Assembly (NCBI GenBank): GCA_963777045.1
Contig: CAVZPD010000001.1
Location: 32,086 to 96,085 of the forward strand
DNA: 64,000 bases
Origin: JAPSGM01 sp963777045
GTDB taxonomy: Bacteria > Chloroflexota > Limnocylindria > QHBO01
Direction: 5' to 3'
The position numbers were made by a program, and so were the translations under genes. The notes beneath the pieces are model-generated. The model was not told the origin of the DNA. It saw only the letters and a list, made by a program, of their open reading frames with translations, and did no database searches. Numbering within the stretch: the first letter of the stretch is position 1; each line of letters opens with the position of its first letter. Shown piece by piece: positions 34,275 through 43,744 of this stretch.

Positions 34275-34337
34275 CCCTGCGACTTTCCACAGGGGTGTAG
34301 GGTGGCCTTCTTCCACATCTGTTCAGGAGGCCCGGAC

Positions 34338-34658
34338 ATGGCCAAGTACCTCTACGTCGGGAGCTACACGGCGCAAGGCGCCAAGGGCACGTTGGCGAAG
34401 GGGGGCAGCGCTCGGCGCGCGGCAGCACGCAAGGCGGTGGAGTCCGTTGGGGGAACCGTCGAGTCGTTCTACTTCGGCTTCGGTGCGGACGACTTCTACC
34501 TGATCTACGAGGCGCCGAGCGCGGCGGCTGCGGCGGCCCTGGCCCTGACCGCCGGTGGCTCGGGCGGCCTCTCGGCCCGAACGATCCCGCTGATCACGCC
34601 CGAGGAGCTCGACGAGGCGTCGAAGATCCACCCCGACTACTCGCCGCCAGGCAGCTAG
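34338..34658 (+). CDS. GYD-domain protein
   Basis: The product is 106 residues from ATG 34338, with AGGAGG seven bases upstream. It matches the GYD family: MAKYLYVGSYTAQGAKG, GGTVESFYFGFGADDFYLIYEAPS and ITPEELDEASK. GYD proteins are small dimeric alpha-beta-barrel proteins of unknown function, often near stress genes. It is monocistronic. Confidence 0.9.
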   Translation: MAKYLYVGSYTAQGAKGTLAKGGSARRAAARKAVESVGGTVESFYFGFGADDFYLIYEAPSAAAAAALALTAGGSGGLSARTIPLITPEELDEASKIHPDYSPPGS

Positions 34659-34735
34659 CTGCGCGGGTGCCGCCCCAGGCGGTACCCATGGGGCTCGCGC
34701 TGGTTTAGGATCGGGGCCGTCGCAGACGGCAGGCA

Positions 34736-37354
34736 ATGAGCAGCTTCCCGGTCGGAACCGTCACGTTCCTGTTCACCGACATCGAGGGGTCGACGCGGCT
34801 ACTTGCCGAGCTGGGCCCGGCCTACCGCGACCAGCTCGCCCGACACTTCGAGCTCCTCCGGCAGGCCCTCGTGGAGCACGACGGTGCCGAGGTGAACACG
34901 GAGGGCGACGCGCTCTTCGCCGCCTTCGGCTCGGCTGGCGCTGCGGTGCACGCCGCGGCCCGGATGCAGCGGCTCCTCGCTGCCGAGCCCTGGGCGAAGC
35001 CTGTGCGCGTGCGGATCGGGATGCACACCGGCGACGGACAGCCGTCCGGGCGTGACTATGTCGGCATCGACGTGAACCGGGCGTCGCGCATCGCGGACGC
35101 CGCCCACGGGGGGCAGGTGCTGATCTCCGAGGCCACCCGTGACCACGCCGCAGGCAGCCTCGGCGGCGACCTGCGACTGCGCGACCTGGGCGCGCATCGG
35201 CTCAGGGACCTCGACGGGAAGGTGCGCCTCTACCAACTGGTGATGGACGGCCATCCGGCCGAGTTCCCTCCGCCGCGCAGCCTCGAGATGATGCCGTCCA
35301 ATTTGCCGGAGCAGCTGACCCGGTTCGTCGGACGCGACCGCGAACTGCGCGAGGCATCCGGACTGCTGCGCGCTACGCGTCTGCTCACCATGACCGGACC
35401 CGGTGGAACCGGCAAGACACGCCTCGCCATTCGTCTCGCACACGAGGTCAGCGCCGATTTCCCGGACGGCATCTACTTCGTGGCGCTTGCGGCGCTCCGC
35501 GAGCCCGAGCTGGTCCTGCCCGCCATCGCCACGACCTATGGGCTGCAGGAAGGAGAGAACCTGCGGGCGCGGCTGGCCGAGGCGATCGGCTCGAAGCGGC
35601 AACTGCTCGTGCTCGACAACTTCGAGCAGCTCCTGCCGGCGGCGCCTGACGTGGGGGAGCTGCTGACGGAGACGCCGCGGCTCACGATCCTCGCAACCAG
35701 CCGATCGCTGCTGGGCATCTACGGCGAGCGCGAGTACGACGTGCCCCCGCTCGCCCTTCCCGACCCGCTCCGGCTACCGCCCCTGGATGAGCTCGCACGC
35801 TCGGAGGCCGTGGCCATGTTCGTCGACCGAGCGCGCGCCGTCCGTCCCGACTTCGCCCTCACCGACGCGAATGCCGCCACGATTGCCGGGATCGCGGTGC
35901 AGCTGGAAGGCCTTCCCCTGGCACTCGAACTTGCCGCGGCCCGGGTCAGGCTGCTGCCGCTCGAGCAGCTGCGTCAGCGCCTGCACGACCGGCTGGCCCT
36001 GCTCGGGAGCGATCGCAGCGGATCCGACGGGAGCAACCGGCAGCGGACGCTTCGCGAGACGATCCAGTGGAGCTATGACCTGCTGACGCCCGAGGAAGCC
36101 TCCCTCTTCAATCGGCTCGGCGTCTTTCGCGGGGGCGCCCCCCTTGCGCTGCTTGCGGAAGTCCTGGAGGCCGATGACGACCTGGAGCTTGTCGGACGGC
36201 TCGGCTCCCTCGTCGACAAGAGCATTCTCCGCCGGACCGAAGCCGAGGATGAGCTCCGTGTCGACATGCTCGAGACGCTGCGCGAGTTCGCCGTGGACCG
36301 GCTCGAAGCGGCCGGTGAGCTGGACCGGCTGCAGGCGCGCCACGCCGACTCCTACGTGCGCTGGATCGAGGAGGCGGCTGGCCACCTGACCGGTGCGGAG
36401 GGTGGACACTGGCTCGACCAGATGGAGCGGGAGCACAACAACCTGCGCGGTGCGCTGACCTGGGCGATTGCCGGCCGGCACGCAGACCACTCGCTCCGCT
36501 TGGTTGCCGCCACCTGGCGCTTCTGGCAGATGCGCGGCCACATCGTCGAGGGTCGCGATCGCGCCGAACAGGTACTGCGCGCGGTCGGCGAGGACGATGC
36601 GGCCCTGCTCGTCCGGGCGCTGGAAGCCGCGGGTAGCCTGGCCTACTGGCAGGGAGACTTCGCCGGCGCTCGCCGCCACTACGAACGCTGGCTGGAGTCG
36701 GAGCGCCGGGCCGGGAACGATGCGGGCGTCGCCGAGGCGCTCTACAACATCTGCTTCACCTATTTCGTCTCGCGCGAGGACGCGGCCACCGGACGGCGAC
36801 TGGCAATCGAAGCCCTGGAGATCTATCGCCGGCTTGGCAACGAGCGCGGCATCGCCCTGACGGTCTGGGCCCTGGGTGGGATCGAGCTGAGCGAGGACGA
36901 GCTCGACGCCGAAGCGGCCCGGGGCTACCTGGATGAGGCCAAGGAGCTACTCGGCAAGCTCGGCGACCGCCCGATGCAGGCCTGGGCCTACTTCATGTCG
37001 AGCGGCGTGAACACGCGAACCCGGAACGTGGCGGCCGCTCGGGAAGAGCTGAAGCAGGCGCTGCGGGCATTCATGATCCTGCGAGACCTGTCTGGCTACG
37101 CGATGTGCCTGCGTGCCACTGCACGCCTGGAATGGATGGAGGGCCGTGCCGCCTCGGCGGCCAGGCTGGCCGGCGCGTCGGCACACATCGAGCACGTGAG
37201 CGGCGCACAGCTCACCGGTTGGACCACTGAGGGCTGGTCCGAGGGCTTCGACGTCGAGCACCTGCGGACGGCGACGGACCTCGCGCCGGCTTGGCGCGAG
37301 GGCGAGTCCCTCGAGCCGGAGGCGGCCGCGGAGATGGCGCTCCAGATCGACTGA
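34736..37354 (+). CDS. Class III cyclase fused to NB-ARC/STAND ATPase and TPR repeats
   Basis: The product is 872 residues. The N-terminal cyclase domain is intact, with metal Asp in FTDIEGSTRLLA, GDALFAAF, and Asn/Arg in GIDVNRASRIADA. The ATPase follows with Walker A MTGPGGTGKTRLA, Walker B LLVLDNFEQLL and RSLLGIYGE, and then winged-helix and TPR-like helices to the end. This is the bacterial signal-transduction NTPase layout, with ATP-dependent switching likely controlling cyclic nucleotide output. A strong hairpin follows the stop (37409-37438). Confidence 0.93.
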   Translation: MSSFPVGTVTFLFTDIEGSTRLLAELGPAYRDQLARHFELLRQALVEHDGAEVNTEGDALFAAFGSAGAAVHAAARMQRLLAAEPWAKPVRVRIGMHTGDGQPSGRDYVGIDVNRASRIADAAHGGQVLISEATRDHAAGSLGGDLRLRDLGAHRLRDLDGKVRLYQLVMDGHPAEFPPPRSLEMMPSNLPEQLTRFVGRDRELREASGLLRATRLLTMTGPGGTGKTRLAIRLAHEVSADFPDGIYFVALAALREPELVLPAIATTYGLQEGENLRARLAEAIGSKRQLLVLDNFEQLLPAAPDVGELLTETPRLTILATSRSLLGIYGEREYDVPPLALPDPLRLPPLDELARSEAVAMFVDRARAVRPDFALTDANAATIAGIAVQLEGLPLALELAAARVRLLPLEQLRQRLHDRLALLGSDRSGSDGSNRQRTLRETIQWSYDLLTPEEASLFNRLGVFRGGAPLALLAEVLEADDDLELVGRLGSLVDKSILRRTEAEDELRVDMLETLREFAVDRLEAAGELDRLQARHADSYVRWIEEAAGHLTGAEGGHWLDQMEREHNNLRGALTWAIAGRHADHSLRLVAATWRFWQMRGHIVEGRDRAEQVLRAVGEDDAALLVRALEAAGSLAYWQGDFAGARRHYERWLESERRAGNDAGVAEALYNICFTYFVSREDAATGRRLAIEALEIYRRLGNERGIALTVWALGGIELSEDELDAEAARGYLDEAKELLGKLGDRPMQAWAYFMSSGVNTRTRNVAAAREELKQALRAFMILRDLSGYAMCLRATARLEWMEGRAASAARLAGASAHIEHVSGAQLTGWTTEGWSEGFDVEHLRTATDLAPAWREGESLEPEAAAEMALQID

Positions 37355-37408
37355 GACGCACACCGGGCTCGTCTCCGATGCCGGGACGGCGATCTCGTCA
37401 TTGTCGTT

Positions 37409-37438
37409 GCAGCGGGGAGTATCGTTCCTCCCCGCTGC
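37409..37438 (+). terminator. 11-bp hairpin after the cyclase/ATPase gene
   Basis: GCAGCGGGGAG and CTCCCCGCTGC form a perfect stem around an eight-base loop, 54 bases after the stop codon. The downstream sequence is not U-rich, but the stem strength suits a terminator. Confidence 0.55.
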
Positions 37439-37472
37439 CATTGCGCGCTAGTCGCAGTCAGGAAGTGCGAGC

Positions 37473-37650
37473 GTGACCGTCGACATCCAGGGAGTCCCGC
37501 TGCACGCCGAGGAGCGTGGCGACGGCCGCGCCGCCTTCTTCTTCCCGGGCTGGCCATTGGACTGATCGATGCGCTCGCCCCTGGCGAGCAGGCGGTTGTC
37601 GGCGGCTCCTCATGGGGAGCCTACCTGGCGCTGGGCATCGCGCACCGCCG
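37473..37650 (+). pseudogene. Fragments of an alpha/beta-hydrolase gene
   Basis: A GTG at 37473 opens VTVDIQGVPLHAEERGDGR and AAFFFPGWP, then stops at 37565. A second frame reads ALAPGEQAVVGGSSWGAYLA and LGIAHRRP, with the nucleophile elbow GGSSWGAY. The oxyanion region, lid and the acid/histidine end are missing. This is an internally deleted remnant. The rest of the 37355-37709 gap holds only the terminator and a repeat of the ABC permease 3' end. Confidence 0.65.
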
Positions 37651-37652
37651 CC

Positions 37653-37690
37653 CACATCGGCGTCATGAACTTCAACCGCAGGGACTAGCC
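37653..37690 (+). repeat. Imperfect duplicate of the ABC permease 3' end
   Basis: CATCGGCGTCATGAACTTC and then CGCAGGGACTAGCC repeat 34241-34276, including the TAG stop and following CC, with two small differences. An ACTTTCC a little farther on is also shared. The second copy is fused to the hydrolase remnant, not to a permease gene. Confidence 0.75.
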
Positions 37691-37709
37691 GAACCCGCAT
37701 ACTTTCCGC

Positions 37710-38996
37710 GTGCACTTCCGGCAGCTGGCTGACCGCCTGCGGCAGAGCCTCTGGTTCATTCCAGGCATTGGCCTCCTGCTCGCCGGGCTGGCGGCGGCGG
37801 CGATGCTCCTCCTGTCGCAGTGGATCACCTCCACCAACGGTCACCCGCCCATCATCTTCGGTGGTGGACCTGAAGGAGCGCGCGGCATCCTGCAGGCGAT
37901 CGCCGGCTCGGTCGTCACCGTGGCCGGCGTGGTCTTCTCCATCACGGTGGTCGCGCTGCAGCTGACGAGCACCCAGTACTCGCCGCGCGTCCTGCGCAAC
38001 TTCATGCGTGATCGCCCGACTCAGCTGACGCTGGCTGTCTTCATGGGGACGATCTTCTACTCGCTGCTCGTGCTGCGGACGGTGAGGTCCGCCGGCGACA
38101 CCGGCGAGGAGGCCTTCGTCCCGGGGCTGGCCGTGACCGGGGCGGTGGTGCTGGTCTCCGTCTCCCTGCTCATGCTCATCTACTTCATTCACCACATCGG
38201 CAGTCGAATCCAGGTCAGCTCGATCATTGAGTCGGTCACGTCCGAGACGGTCGGGACGGTGTCGTCCGTCGAGCGCCTCTTCGAACCCCTGCGCGAGCGG
38301 GCCGTCGCCGGGAGGCTCAAGCTGGAGCAGCCGAGGCCGGTCCGCGCGCGCCGCAGTGGCTACCTGCAGTACCTCGACATCGGCGGCCTGCTGCGCACCG
38401 CCCGCGAGCACGGGCTGCGCGTGAACGTCCTCGTCCCGCCCGGCGGCTGGGTCCAGGCGGGCGCGCCCCTGTTCGAGGTGGACGGAGCAGACGGTGCGAG
38501 TGAGGCAGACCTGCAGGACTGGCTCGTCGCGAAGGCTGCGCTCGGGTCGCAACGTTCCATGCAGCAGGATGTCGGCTTCGGCGTGCAGCAGCTGGTGGAT
38601 ATCGCCGTCCGCGCGCTCTCTCCAGGCGTCAACGACCCGACGACCGCCACGCAGTGCATTGACCGCCTGACGCAGGTCCTGGTGGCGGTCGGTGAGAACG
38701 AGCCCCCGCCGGCGGTCATGGCCGATGAGGACGGAGCGCCGCGCCTGGCTCTCGCCTTCCCGGGATTCCTGGAGCTGCTGCAGCAGGCATTCGAGCAGGT
38801 GAGGCACTACGGCGCGGACGCACCGGTGGTGGTCCGGCACCTGGCACTGGCGCTGCGGATACTCCGGCAGAGCCTGCCGCCTCGATGCCACGAAGCGATC
38901 CACGGCGAGGCGGACATCCTCGCCCAGGATATTCGCTCCTTCGCCAAGCAGGACCGCGTCCGGATCGACCCGGTGATCCAGGCGGCGAAGAAGTAG
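37710..38996 (+). CDS. DUF2254 membrane protein
   Basis: The product is 428 residues from GTG 37710. Four hydrophobic helices lie at about 15-37, 70-92, 110-128 and 138-162, with GVVFSITVVALQLTSTQYSPRVLRNFMRDR between the second and third. A soluble C-terminal half includes SLSPGVNDPTTATQCIDRL. The DUF2254 family is a predicted inner-membrane protein of unknown function, possibly a channel. No ribosome-binding site is evident. Confidence 0.88.
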   Translation: MHFRQLADRLRQSLWFIPGIGLLLAGLAAAAMLLLSQWITSTNGHPPIIFGGGPEGARGILQAIAGSVVTVAGVVFSITVVALQLTSTQYSPRVLRNFMRDRPTQLTLAVFMGTIFYSLLVLRTVRSAGDTGEEAFVPGLAVTGAVVLVSVSLLMLIYFIHHIGSRIQVSSIIESVTSETVGTVSSVERLFEPLRERAVAGRLKLEQPRPVRARRSGYLQYLDIGGLLRTAREHGLRVNVLVPPGGWVQAGAPLFEVDGADGASEADLQDWLVAKAALGSQRSMQQDVGFGVQQLVDIAVRALSPGVNDPTTATQCIDRLTQVLVAVGENEPPPAVMADEDGAPRLALAFPGFLELLQQAFEQVRHYGADAPVVVRHLALALRILRQSLPPRCHEAIHGEADILAQDIRSFAKQDRVRIDPVIQAAKK

Positions 38997-39068
38997 CGGG
39001 CACGCGGGGCCCCCGCAGGAGACGTTTCAGGGCCACGCCGGCGGGTCCCGCCGCTTACGCTACCGGGG

Positions 39069-39494
39069 ATGAGCAGCGACGAGACCACGCCAGTCACCAT
39101 CGCCTACTACTACCGCGTCCGCTGGGGCCACCACGACGAGTGGCTCCGGCTCTTCCGGCGCAACCACTACCCCATCCTGGCCGAGCAGTTGAGCAGTGGC
39201 CGCTTCACCGACCTGCGCTGCTACCGGCCGCGCTTCCACGGCGACGGCGGCGCCGACTGGACCTTCATGGTCACCATCACCTATCGCGATTGGGCCTCGG
39301 TGGAGGGCCACTCGGATGCGGAGATCGCACAGCGGCTCTTCCCCGACCACGATCGGTTCCGCGCGGAGGAGCGCAGGCGCTTCGAGCTCATCGACGCCCA
39401 CTGGGACCTGCCGCTCGACGAGATCGACCTCGCCGACGACAGCACCGACAATCCGCGCCGGTCCGGGCTGGGCTTCTCGCCGAACCGCTCCTGA
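39069..39494 (+). CDS. Uncharacterised small protein, probable dimeric alpha-beta barrel
   Basis: The product is 141 residues. It begins MSSDETTPVTIAYYYRVRWGHHDEWLRLF and continues with RFTDLRCYRPRFHGDGGADWTFMVTITYRDWASVE. Alternating strands and helices, with several Trp, Tyr and His, recall ABM/DUF1330-like barrels. No assignment is possible. It lies 72 bases after DUF2254 and converges on the MFS gene. Confidence 0.68.
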   Translation: MSSDETTPVTIAYYYRVRWGHHDEWLRLFRRNHYPILAEQLSSGRFTDLRCYRPRFHGDGGADWTFMVTITYRDWASVEGHSDAEIAQRLFPDHDRFRAEERRRFELIDAHWDLPLDEIDLADDSTDNPRRSGLGFSPNRS

Positions 39495-39506
39495 GCGGTC
39501 CGGCCC

Positions 39507-41210
39507 TCAGGCTCCCTCCCCGGACTCGACCACGACCGGCTCAGCTTCCAGCTCGAGGCCGGCCATGGGTCCGGCGGACGGTTCGGGCTCCGCGTTCTCC
39601 CCCATCCGGCCGGCCGGCATGAGGACCAGCACGACCACTGCCGCGACGAGGGTGGTCACGATCCCGACCACGAAGGTCGCCGACGTGGCGATGGAGAATG
39701 CCTGGTAGATCCCGAACACGATGCCGTCGATGAAGGGCGCTACCACCGGCTGCACCGCCGCCGGCAGCCCGGCCAGGATCGCCGGCCCGAGGTCGCCGCC
39801 GACGCCACCCAGCTGGTTGAGGGCATCGGTTCCGCCCGACGCGAACTGGTCGGCCATCGCCTGCGGGACGCCCGCCCCAACCATCTGGCGCGGCACCTCG
39901 TCGAGGAAGACGGAGCTGAAGAGCGAGCCGACCACGGCCAGGCCGATGGTGCCGCCCAACTGCTGGAAGAGCGTCAGGCTCGATGTCGCCGCTCCGAGCT
40001 CGCGGACGGGCACGGCGTTCTGGACGACCAGCGTGAAGACGGCGAACGATGGGCCGATGCCCAGGCCGGCCACCGCCATCCAGAGCCAGATGAGCTCGTG
40101 CGGCGTGTCGGCCCGCAGGTTGGTCAGCAGGAAGAGGCCGAGCGCCGTCGTCGCCAGCGCGACCACGATGAGGGCCTTGTAGCGGCCGGTGCGCGCCACC
40201 AGCTGTCCCGCGCCCACCGCCGAGACGATCAGCCCGAAGAGCAGCGGCAGGATCTGGTAGCCGGATTCCGTGGCGGAGGTCTGCGCCACGAACTGGTACC
40301 AACGCGGCAGGAAGACGACCGCCGCGAAGAAGCCCATCGCGGCCAGGAAGAAGGCGATCACGCTGGCGGTGAAGGCGCGGATGCGGAAGAGCGCCAGCGG
40401 CACGATCGGTTCGCGGGCGCGCGACTCGACCCAGATGAAGACGGCGGTGAAGAAGGCGCCCAGGCCGATGAGGCCGCCCACCTCGACATCGGTCCATTCG
40501 CCGGACTGCTTGTTCGTGAAGCCGATGAGCATGGGCACCAGTGCCGCAACGAAGACGGCGGCACCCATGAAGTCGATGTGGCGATCCGCGTCATCCTCGT
40601 GGTGGGCGGGCAGGGTACGCCAGATCACGTAGAGCACCACCGCGCCGATGGGTACGTTGACGTAGAAGATCCAGTGCCAGCTGAAGTTGTCGGTGATGAG
40701 GCCGCCCAGGGCGGGACCGATGAGGCTGGAGAGGCCGAAGACCGCCCCGAAGAAGCCCTGGTACTTGCCACGCTCAGATGGCGCGAAGATGTCGCCGATG
40801 ATCGCCAGCGCCACCGGGAAGAGCGCGCCGGCGCCCAGGCCCTGCAGCGCCCGGAAGCCGATGAACTGGTACATCTCGCCCGACAGCCCGGCCAGGATCG
40901 AGCCGAGCAGGAAGATGGCGACGCCGATCAGGAAGATCGGCCGGCGGCCGTAGATGTCGGACAGCTTGCCGTACATCGGCCCGGAGACGGTCGCCGTCAG
41001 CAGGTAGCTGGTGAAGGCCCAGGTGTAGACGTCATTGCCCTGCAGGTCGGTCACGATGCGCGGCAGAGCGGTGCCCACGATCGTCTGGTCCAGGGCTGCC
41101 AGGAAGATGCCCAGCAGGACGGCGATCAGGATCTCGATCCGGGTCCGGTGCGGCAGCTCGATCGGCGCGCGGTCGCGCGTCGAGACGGCCGGTTGGGTGG
41201 TGGCGGTCAT
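39507..41210 (-). CDS. DHA2-family MFS drug efflux transporter
   Basis: The product is 567 residues from ATG 41210, with 14 transmembrane helices expected. Family motifs are LDQTIVGTALPRIVTDL in TM1, GKLSDIYGRRPIF (motif A) and the TM5 motif C region (FGLSSLIGPALGGLITD). It is a drug:H+ antiporter of EmrB/QacA type in the cytoplasmic membrane. The open frame upstream of the ATG runs through a tandem repeat and is ignored. No TetR regulator is adjacent. Confidence 0.93.
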   Translation of the reverse strand: MTATTQPAVSTRDRAPIELPHRTRIEILIAVLLGIFLAALDQTIVGTALPRIVTDLQGNDVYTWAFTSYLLTATVSGPMYGKLSDIYGRRPIFLIGVAIFLLGSILAGLSGEMYQFIGFRALQGLGAGALFPVALAIIGDIFAPSERGKYQGFFGAVFGLSSLIGPALGGLITDNFSWHWIFYVNVPIGAVVLYVIWRTLPAHHEDDADRHIDFMGAAVFVAALVPMLIGFTNKQSGEWTDVEVGGLIGLGAFFTAVFIWVESRAREPIVPLALFRIRAFTASVIAFFLAAMGFFAAVVFLPRWYQFVAQTSATESGYQILPLLFGLIVSAVGAGQLVARTGRYKALIVVALATTALGLFLLTNLRADTPHELIWLWMAVAGLGIGPSFAVFTLVVQNAVPVRELGAATSSLTLFQQLGGTIGLAVVGSLFSSVFLDEVPRQMVGAGVPQAMADQFASGGTDALNQLGGVGGDLGPAILAGLPAAVQPVVAPFIDGIVFGIYQAFSIATSATFVVGIVTTLVAAVVVLVLMPAGRMGENAEPEPSAGPMAGLELEAEPVVVESGEGA

Positions 41211-41316
41211 GGGAGCTTGATTCCTCTCGGTGCGCCCGGGGCGCGAGCGCGCCTGCCTGCCGGACGCCGGGGAGTGTAGCCCGCCTTCGTGGAGCGGGCA
41301 TCGGCGGAATGTCTTA

Positions 41317-41438
41317 CAGCGCCGATCGCGGGGCGGGGCGCCGGTCGCGGGGCTGGGCGCCGGTCGCGGGGCTGGGCGCCGGTCGCGGGGCTGGGCGCCG
41401 GTCGCGGGGCTGGGCGCCGGTCGCGGGGCTGGGCGCCG
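41317..41438. repeat. 19-bp tandem repeat, five full copies plus partial ends
   Basis: The unit GGGCGCCGGTCGCGGGGCT is repeated exactly at 41336, 41355, 41374, 41393 and 41412, with a decayed copy before and an eight-base start of a sixth after. The unit length is not a multiple of three, so it is not a coding repeat. It lies upstream of the MFS gene and before the dispersed repeat at 41441. Confidence 0.9.
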
Positions 41439-41440
41439 AA

Positions 41441-41590
41441 TTATCAGTGCCAGTGATGAACTGGAGAATGGGCGGCCGCTGGGCCGCCGCCCTATCAGTC
41501 CGGGCGATAGACCGGGGAACGAAAGGTGGGAACAGCGGCCTAACAGCCGTCTCGTTCGCCAGATCATCAGCCGGAGTGATATTCCGATCG
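41441..41590. repeat. Dispersed repeat copy 2 and degenerate relatives
   Basis: TTATCAGTGCCAGTGATGAA and the following CTGGAGAATGGGCGGCCG match the 28816 copy. Further units follow at about 41493 (ATCAGTCCGGGCGATAG) and 41568 (ATCAGCCGGAGTGAT), each an ATCAG/YGAT inverted pair. A GGGCGGC/GCCGCC hairpin lies at 41470-41492. Nothing here is coding. Confidence 0.6.
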
Positions 41591-41611
41591 TGTTCCGATC
41601 GCGGCGTTGCT

Positions 41612-41767
41612 CATCTTGTCAGGTGCGATTCACAGTCACGTTAGGCGCGTTCCGGGCGTCCGCGGCGGCCTGGAGGGCAGCAGGCTGAGCCTGGGCGGCG
41701 TGCGCGATCGCGGCTTTCCTCCGGAGGAACTCGCATAAGGTGACTCCCAGTCGCATCTGACGAGATG
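41612..41767. mobile_element. 156-bp element bounded by 32-bp imperfect inverted repeats (MITE-like)
   Basis: The ends read CATCTTGTCAGGTGCGATT... on the plus strand (41612-41643) and CATCTCGTCAGATGCGACT... on the minus strand (41767-41736). They match at 25 of 32 positions and continue to the shared AGTCAC(G/C)TTA. The interior (92 bases) encodes nothing. No transposase is present and no target duplication is clear. It could be a MITE, a decayed IS, or a long RNA hairpin before typA. Confidence 0.55.
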
Positions 41768-41857
41768 CCGACACGCGAGATGCCGACACGCGAGACGGCG
41801 GTCCACGAGACACCCGTCCGCACCCCGACGCCGATCGCGAGTACCATGCCTCTCCCC

Positions 41858-43721
41858 ATGGCCAGTTCCACGACCACGCGCCTCTCGGTGCGCAGCGACC
41901 TGCGCAACGTGGCGATCATCGCGCACGTCGACCACGGCAAGACGACGCTGGTCGACGGCCTGCTGCGCCAGACGGGCACCTTCCGCGCGAACGAGACGCT
42001 GGTCGACCGCGTGCTCGACTCCGGCGACCTGGAGCGCGAAAAGGGCATCACCATCCTGGCCAAGCAGACAACCGTCGAGTACGGCGGCGTCCAGATCAAC
42101 ATCGTCGACACGCCCGGTCACGCCGACTTCGGCGGTGAGGTGGAGCGCGGCCTCCTGATGGTCGACGCGGTGCTCCTCCTGGTCGATGCCAGCGAGGGAC
42201 CGCTGCCGCAGACGCGCTACGTCCTGCAGAAGGCGATGCAGCGCCACCTGCCGGTGATCGTCGCACTCAACAAGATCGACCGGTCCGACGCGCGTCCGGC
42301 GGAGGTCCTCGACGCGGTCTACGAGCTCTTCATCGACCTCGGGGCCGATGAGCACCAGATCGACTTCCCGGTCGTCTACACCAACGCCAAGGCCGGCACG
42401 GCCACCCGCGAGCTCTCACGGCCCGGCAACGACCTGCTGCCGCTGCTCGACCTGCTGCTGGAGGTGACGCCGCCGCCGGCCTACCAGCCGGACCACCCGC
42501 TGCAGCTGCTGGTGACCAACCTGACCGCCAACGACTACGTCGGTCGAATGGCGGTGGGACGCATCCGCAACGGAGCAATTCGGATCGGCCAACGGGTCAG
42601 CGTGGTGCGCGAGGAGGCGGAGGAGCGCGACGGCACCATCGAGCCGGGGCGGGTCGTCACGCTGCACGGCACCGTTACCAGCCTGCAGACCGCACACGGC
42701 ATCGATCGCGTGGACATCAGCGAGGCGCGGCCCGGCGACATCGTGTCGGTCGCGGGGCTGCCGGAGGTGACCATCGGCGACACGATCACCGATCCGCAGG
42801 ACCCGCGTCCGCTCCCCCGCCTGGACGTGGACGCGCCCACGCTGCGCATGACCTTCGGCGTGAACACCTCGCCGCTCGCCGGCCGCGACGGCAAGTACGT
42901 CACCTCGCGGCAGCTCAAGACGCGGCTCGACCGCGAGGTCCTGGGCAACGTCTCGATCGAGGTGGCGCCGACCGAGTCCGCCGACACGTTCGAGGTTCGC
43001 GGCCGCGGCGAGCTGCAGCTGGCAGTCCTGATCGAGCAGATGCGCCGCGAGGGGTACGAGCTGACCGTCTCGCGCCCGGAGGTGATCCTCCACGAGCGCA
43101 ACGGTGAACGCCAGGAGCCCTACGAGCGGGTGACGATCGACATCCCGCCCGACTTCATCGGCCCGGTGCAGACCGCCCTTGCCGGGCGCAAGGGGCGGCT
43201 GGAGCAGATGTCGACCGATGCCGACGGGCGGGCCCGCCTCGAGTACATCGTCCCGGTCCGCGGGCTGATCGGCTACCGCGGCCAGCTGCTGACCGACACG
43301 CGCGGCACGGCCCTCATGCACCAGATCGGCGAGGGGTACGGGCCGTGGGCCGGCGAGGTGACGCATCGGACCAGCGGGGTGCTGGTGGCGGATCGGGCCG
43401 GCCTCTCCAACGCCTATGCGCTGGCGAACCTGGAAGAGCGGTCGGAGCTCTTCATCGGCACCGGGGTGGAGGTCTACGAGGGCATGATCGTGGGCGAGAA
43501 CGCGAGGCCCGGCGACATGAACGTCAATCCCGACCAAGTCGAAGCAGCTCACCAACATGCGGACCCACTCACACGACGACTCGCTGCGCCTGACCCCGCC
43601 GAGGCCGATGACGCTGGAGTCGGCCATCGAGTTCATCGCCGCCGACGAGCTGGTCGAGGTCACGCCGTCCGCCATTCGCCTCCGGAAGCGGACCCTGCCG
43701 GCTGGCGATCGCAAGCGCTGA
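41858..43721 (+). CDS. typA: GTP-binding translational regulator TypA/BipA (one extra base near 43530)
   Basis: A ribosome-associated GTPase. G1 is AHVDHGKTTL, switch I EREKGITI, G3 DTPGHADF, and G4 NKID. The EF-G-like domains continue with RGRGELQL and the C-terminal VPVRGLIGYRGQLLTDTRGTA and GVLVADRAGLSNAYAL. At CCC 43529-43531 the frame breaks. Dropping one C gives NPTKSKQLTNMRTHSHDDSL, then MTLESAIEFIAADELVEVTP and a stop at 43721, the true family end. ATG 41858 is used; ATG 41846 is also possible. An upstream 15-bp tandem duplication (41765-41794) opens a longer frame within the inverted repeat. Confidence 0.92.
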
Positions 43722-43744
43722 GACGCAAACCTCGACCGCGCGCC

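Noticed and set aside
39507..41567. MFS transporter extended to 686 residues
   Set aside because: The extra N-terminus is the tandem repeat; the membrane protein starts properly at ATG 41210.
41230..41688. Plus-strand frame rich in Gly-Ala-Arg repeats
   Set aside because: It translates the 19-bp tandem repeat, whose length is not a multiple of three, and shows no start signal or conserved sequence.
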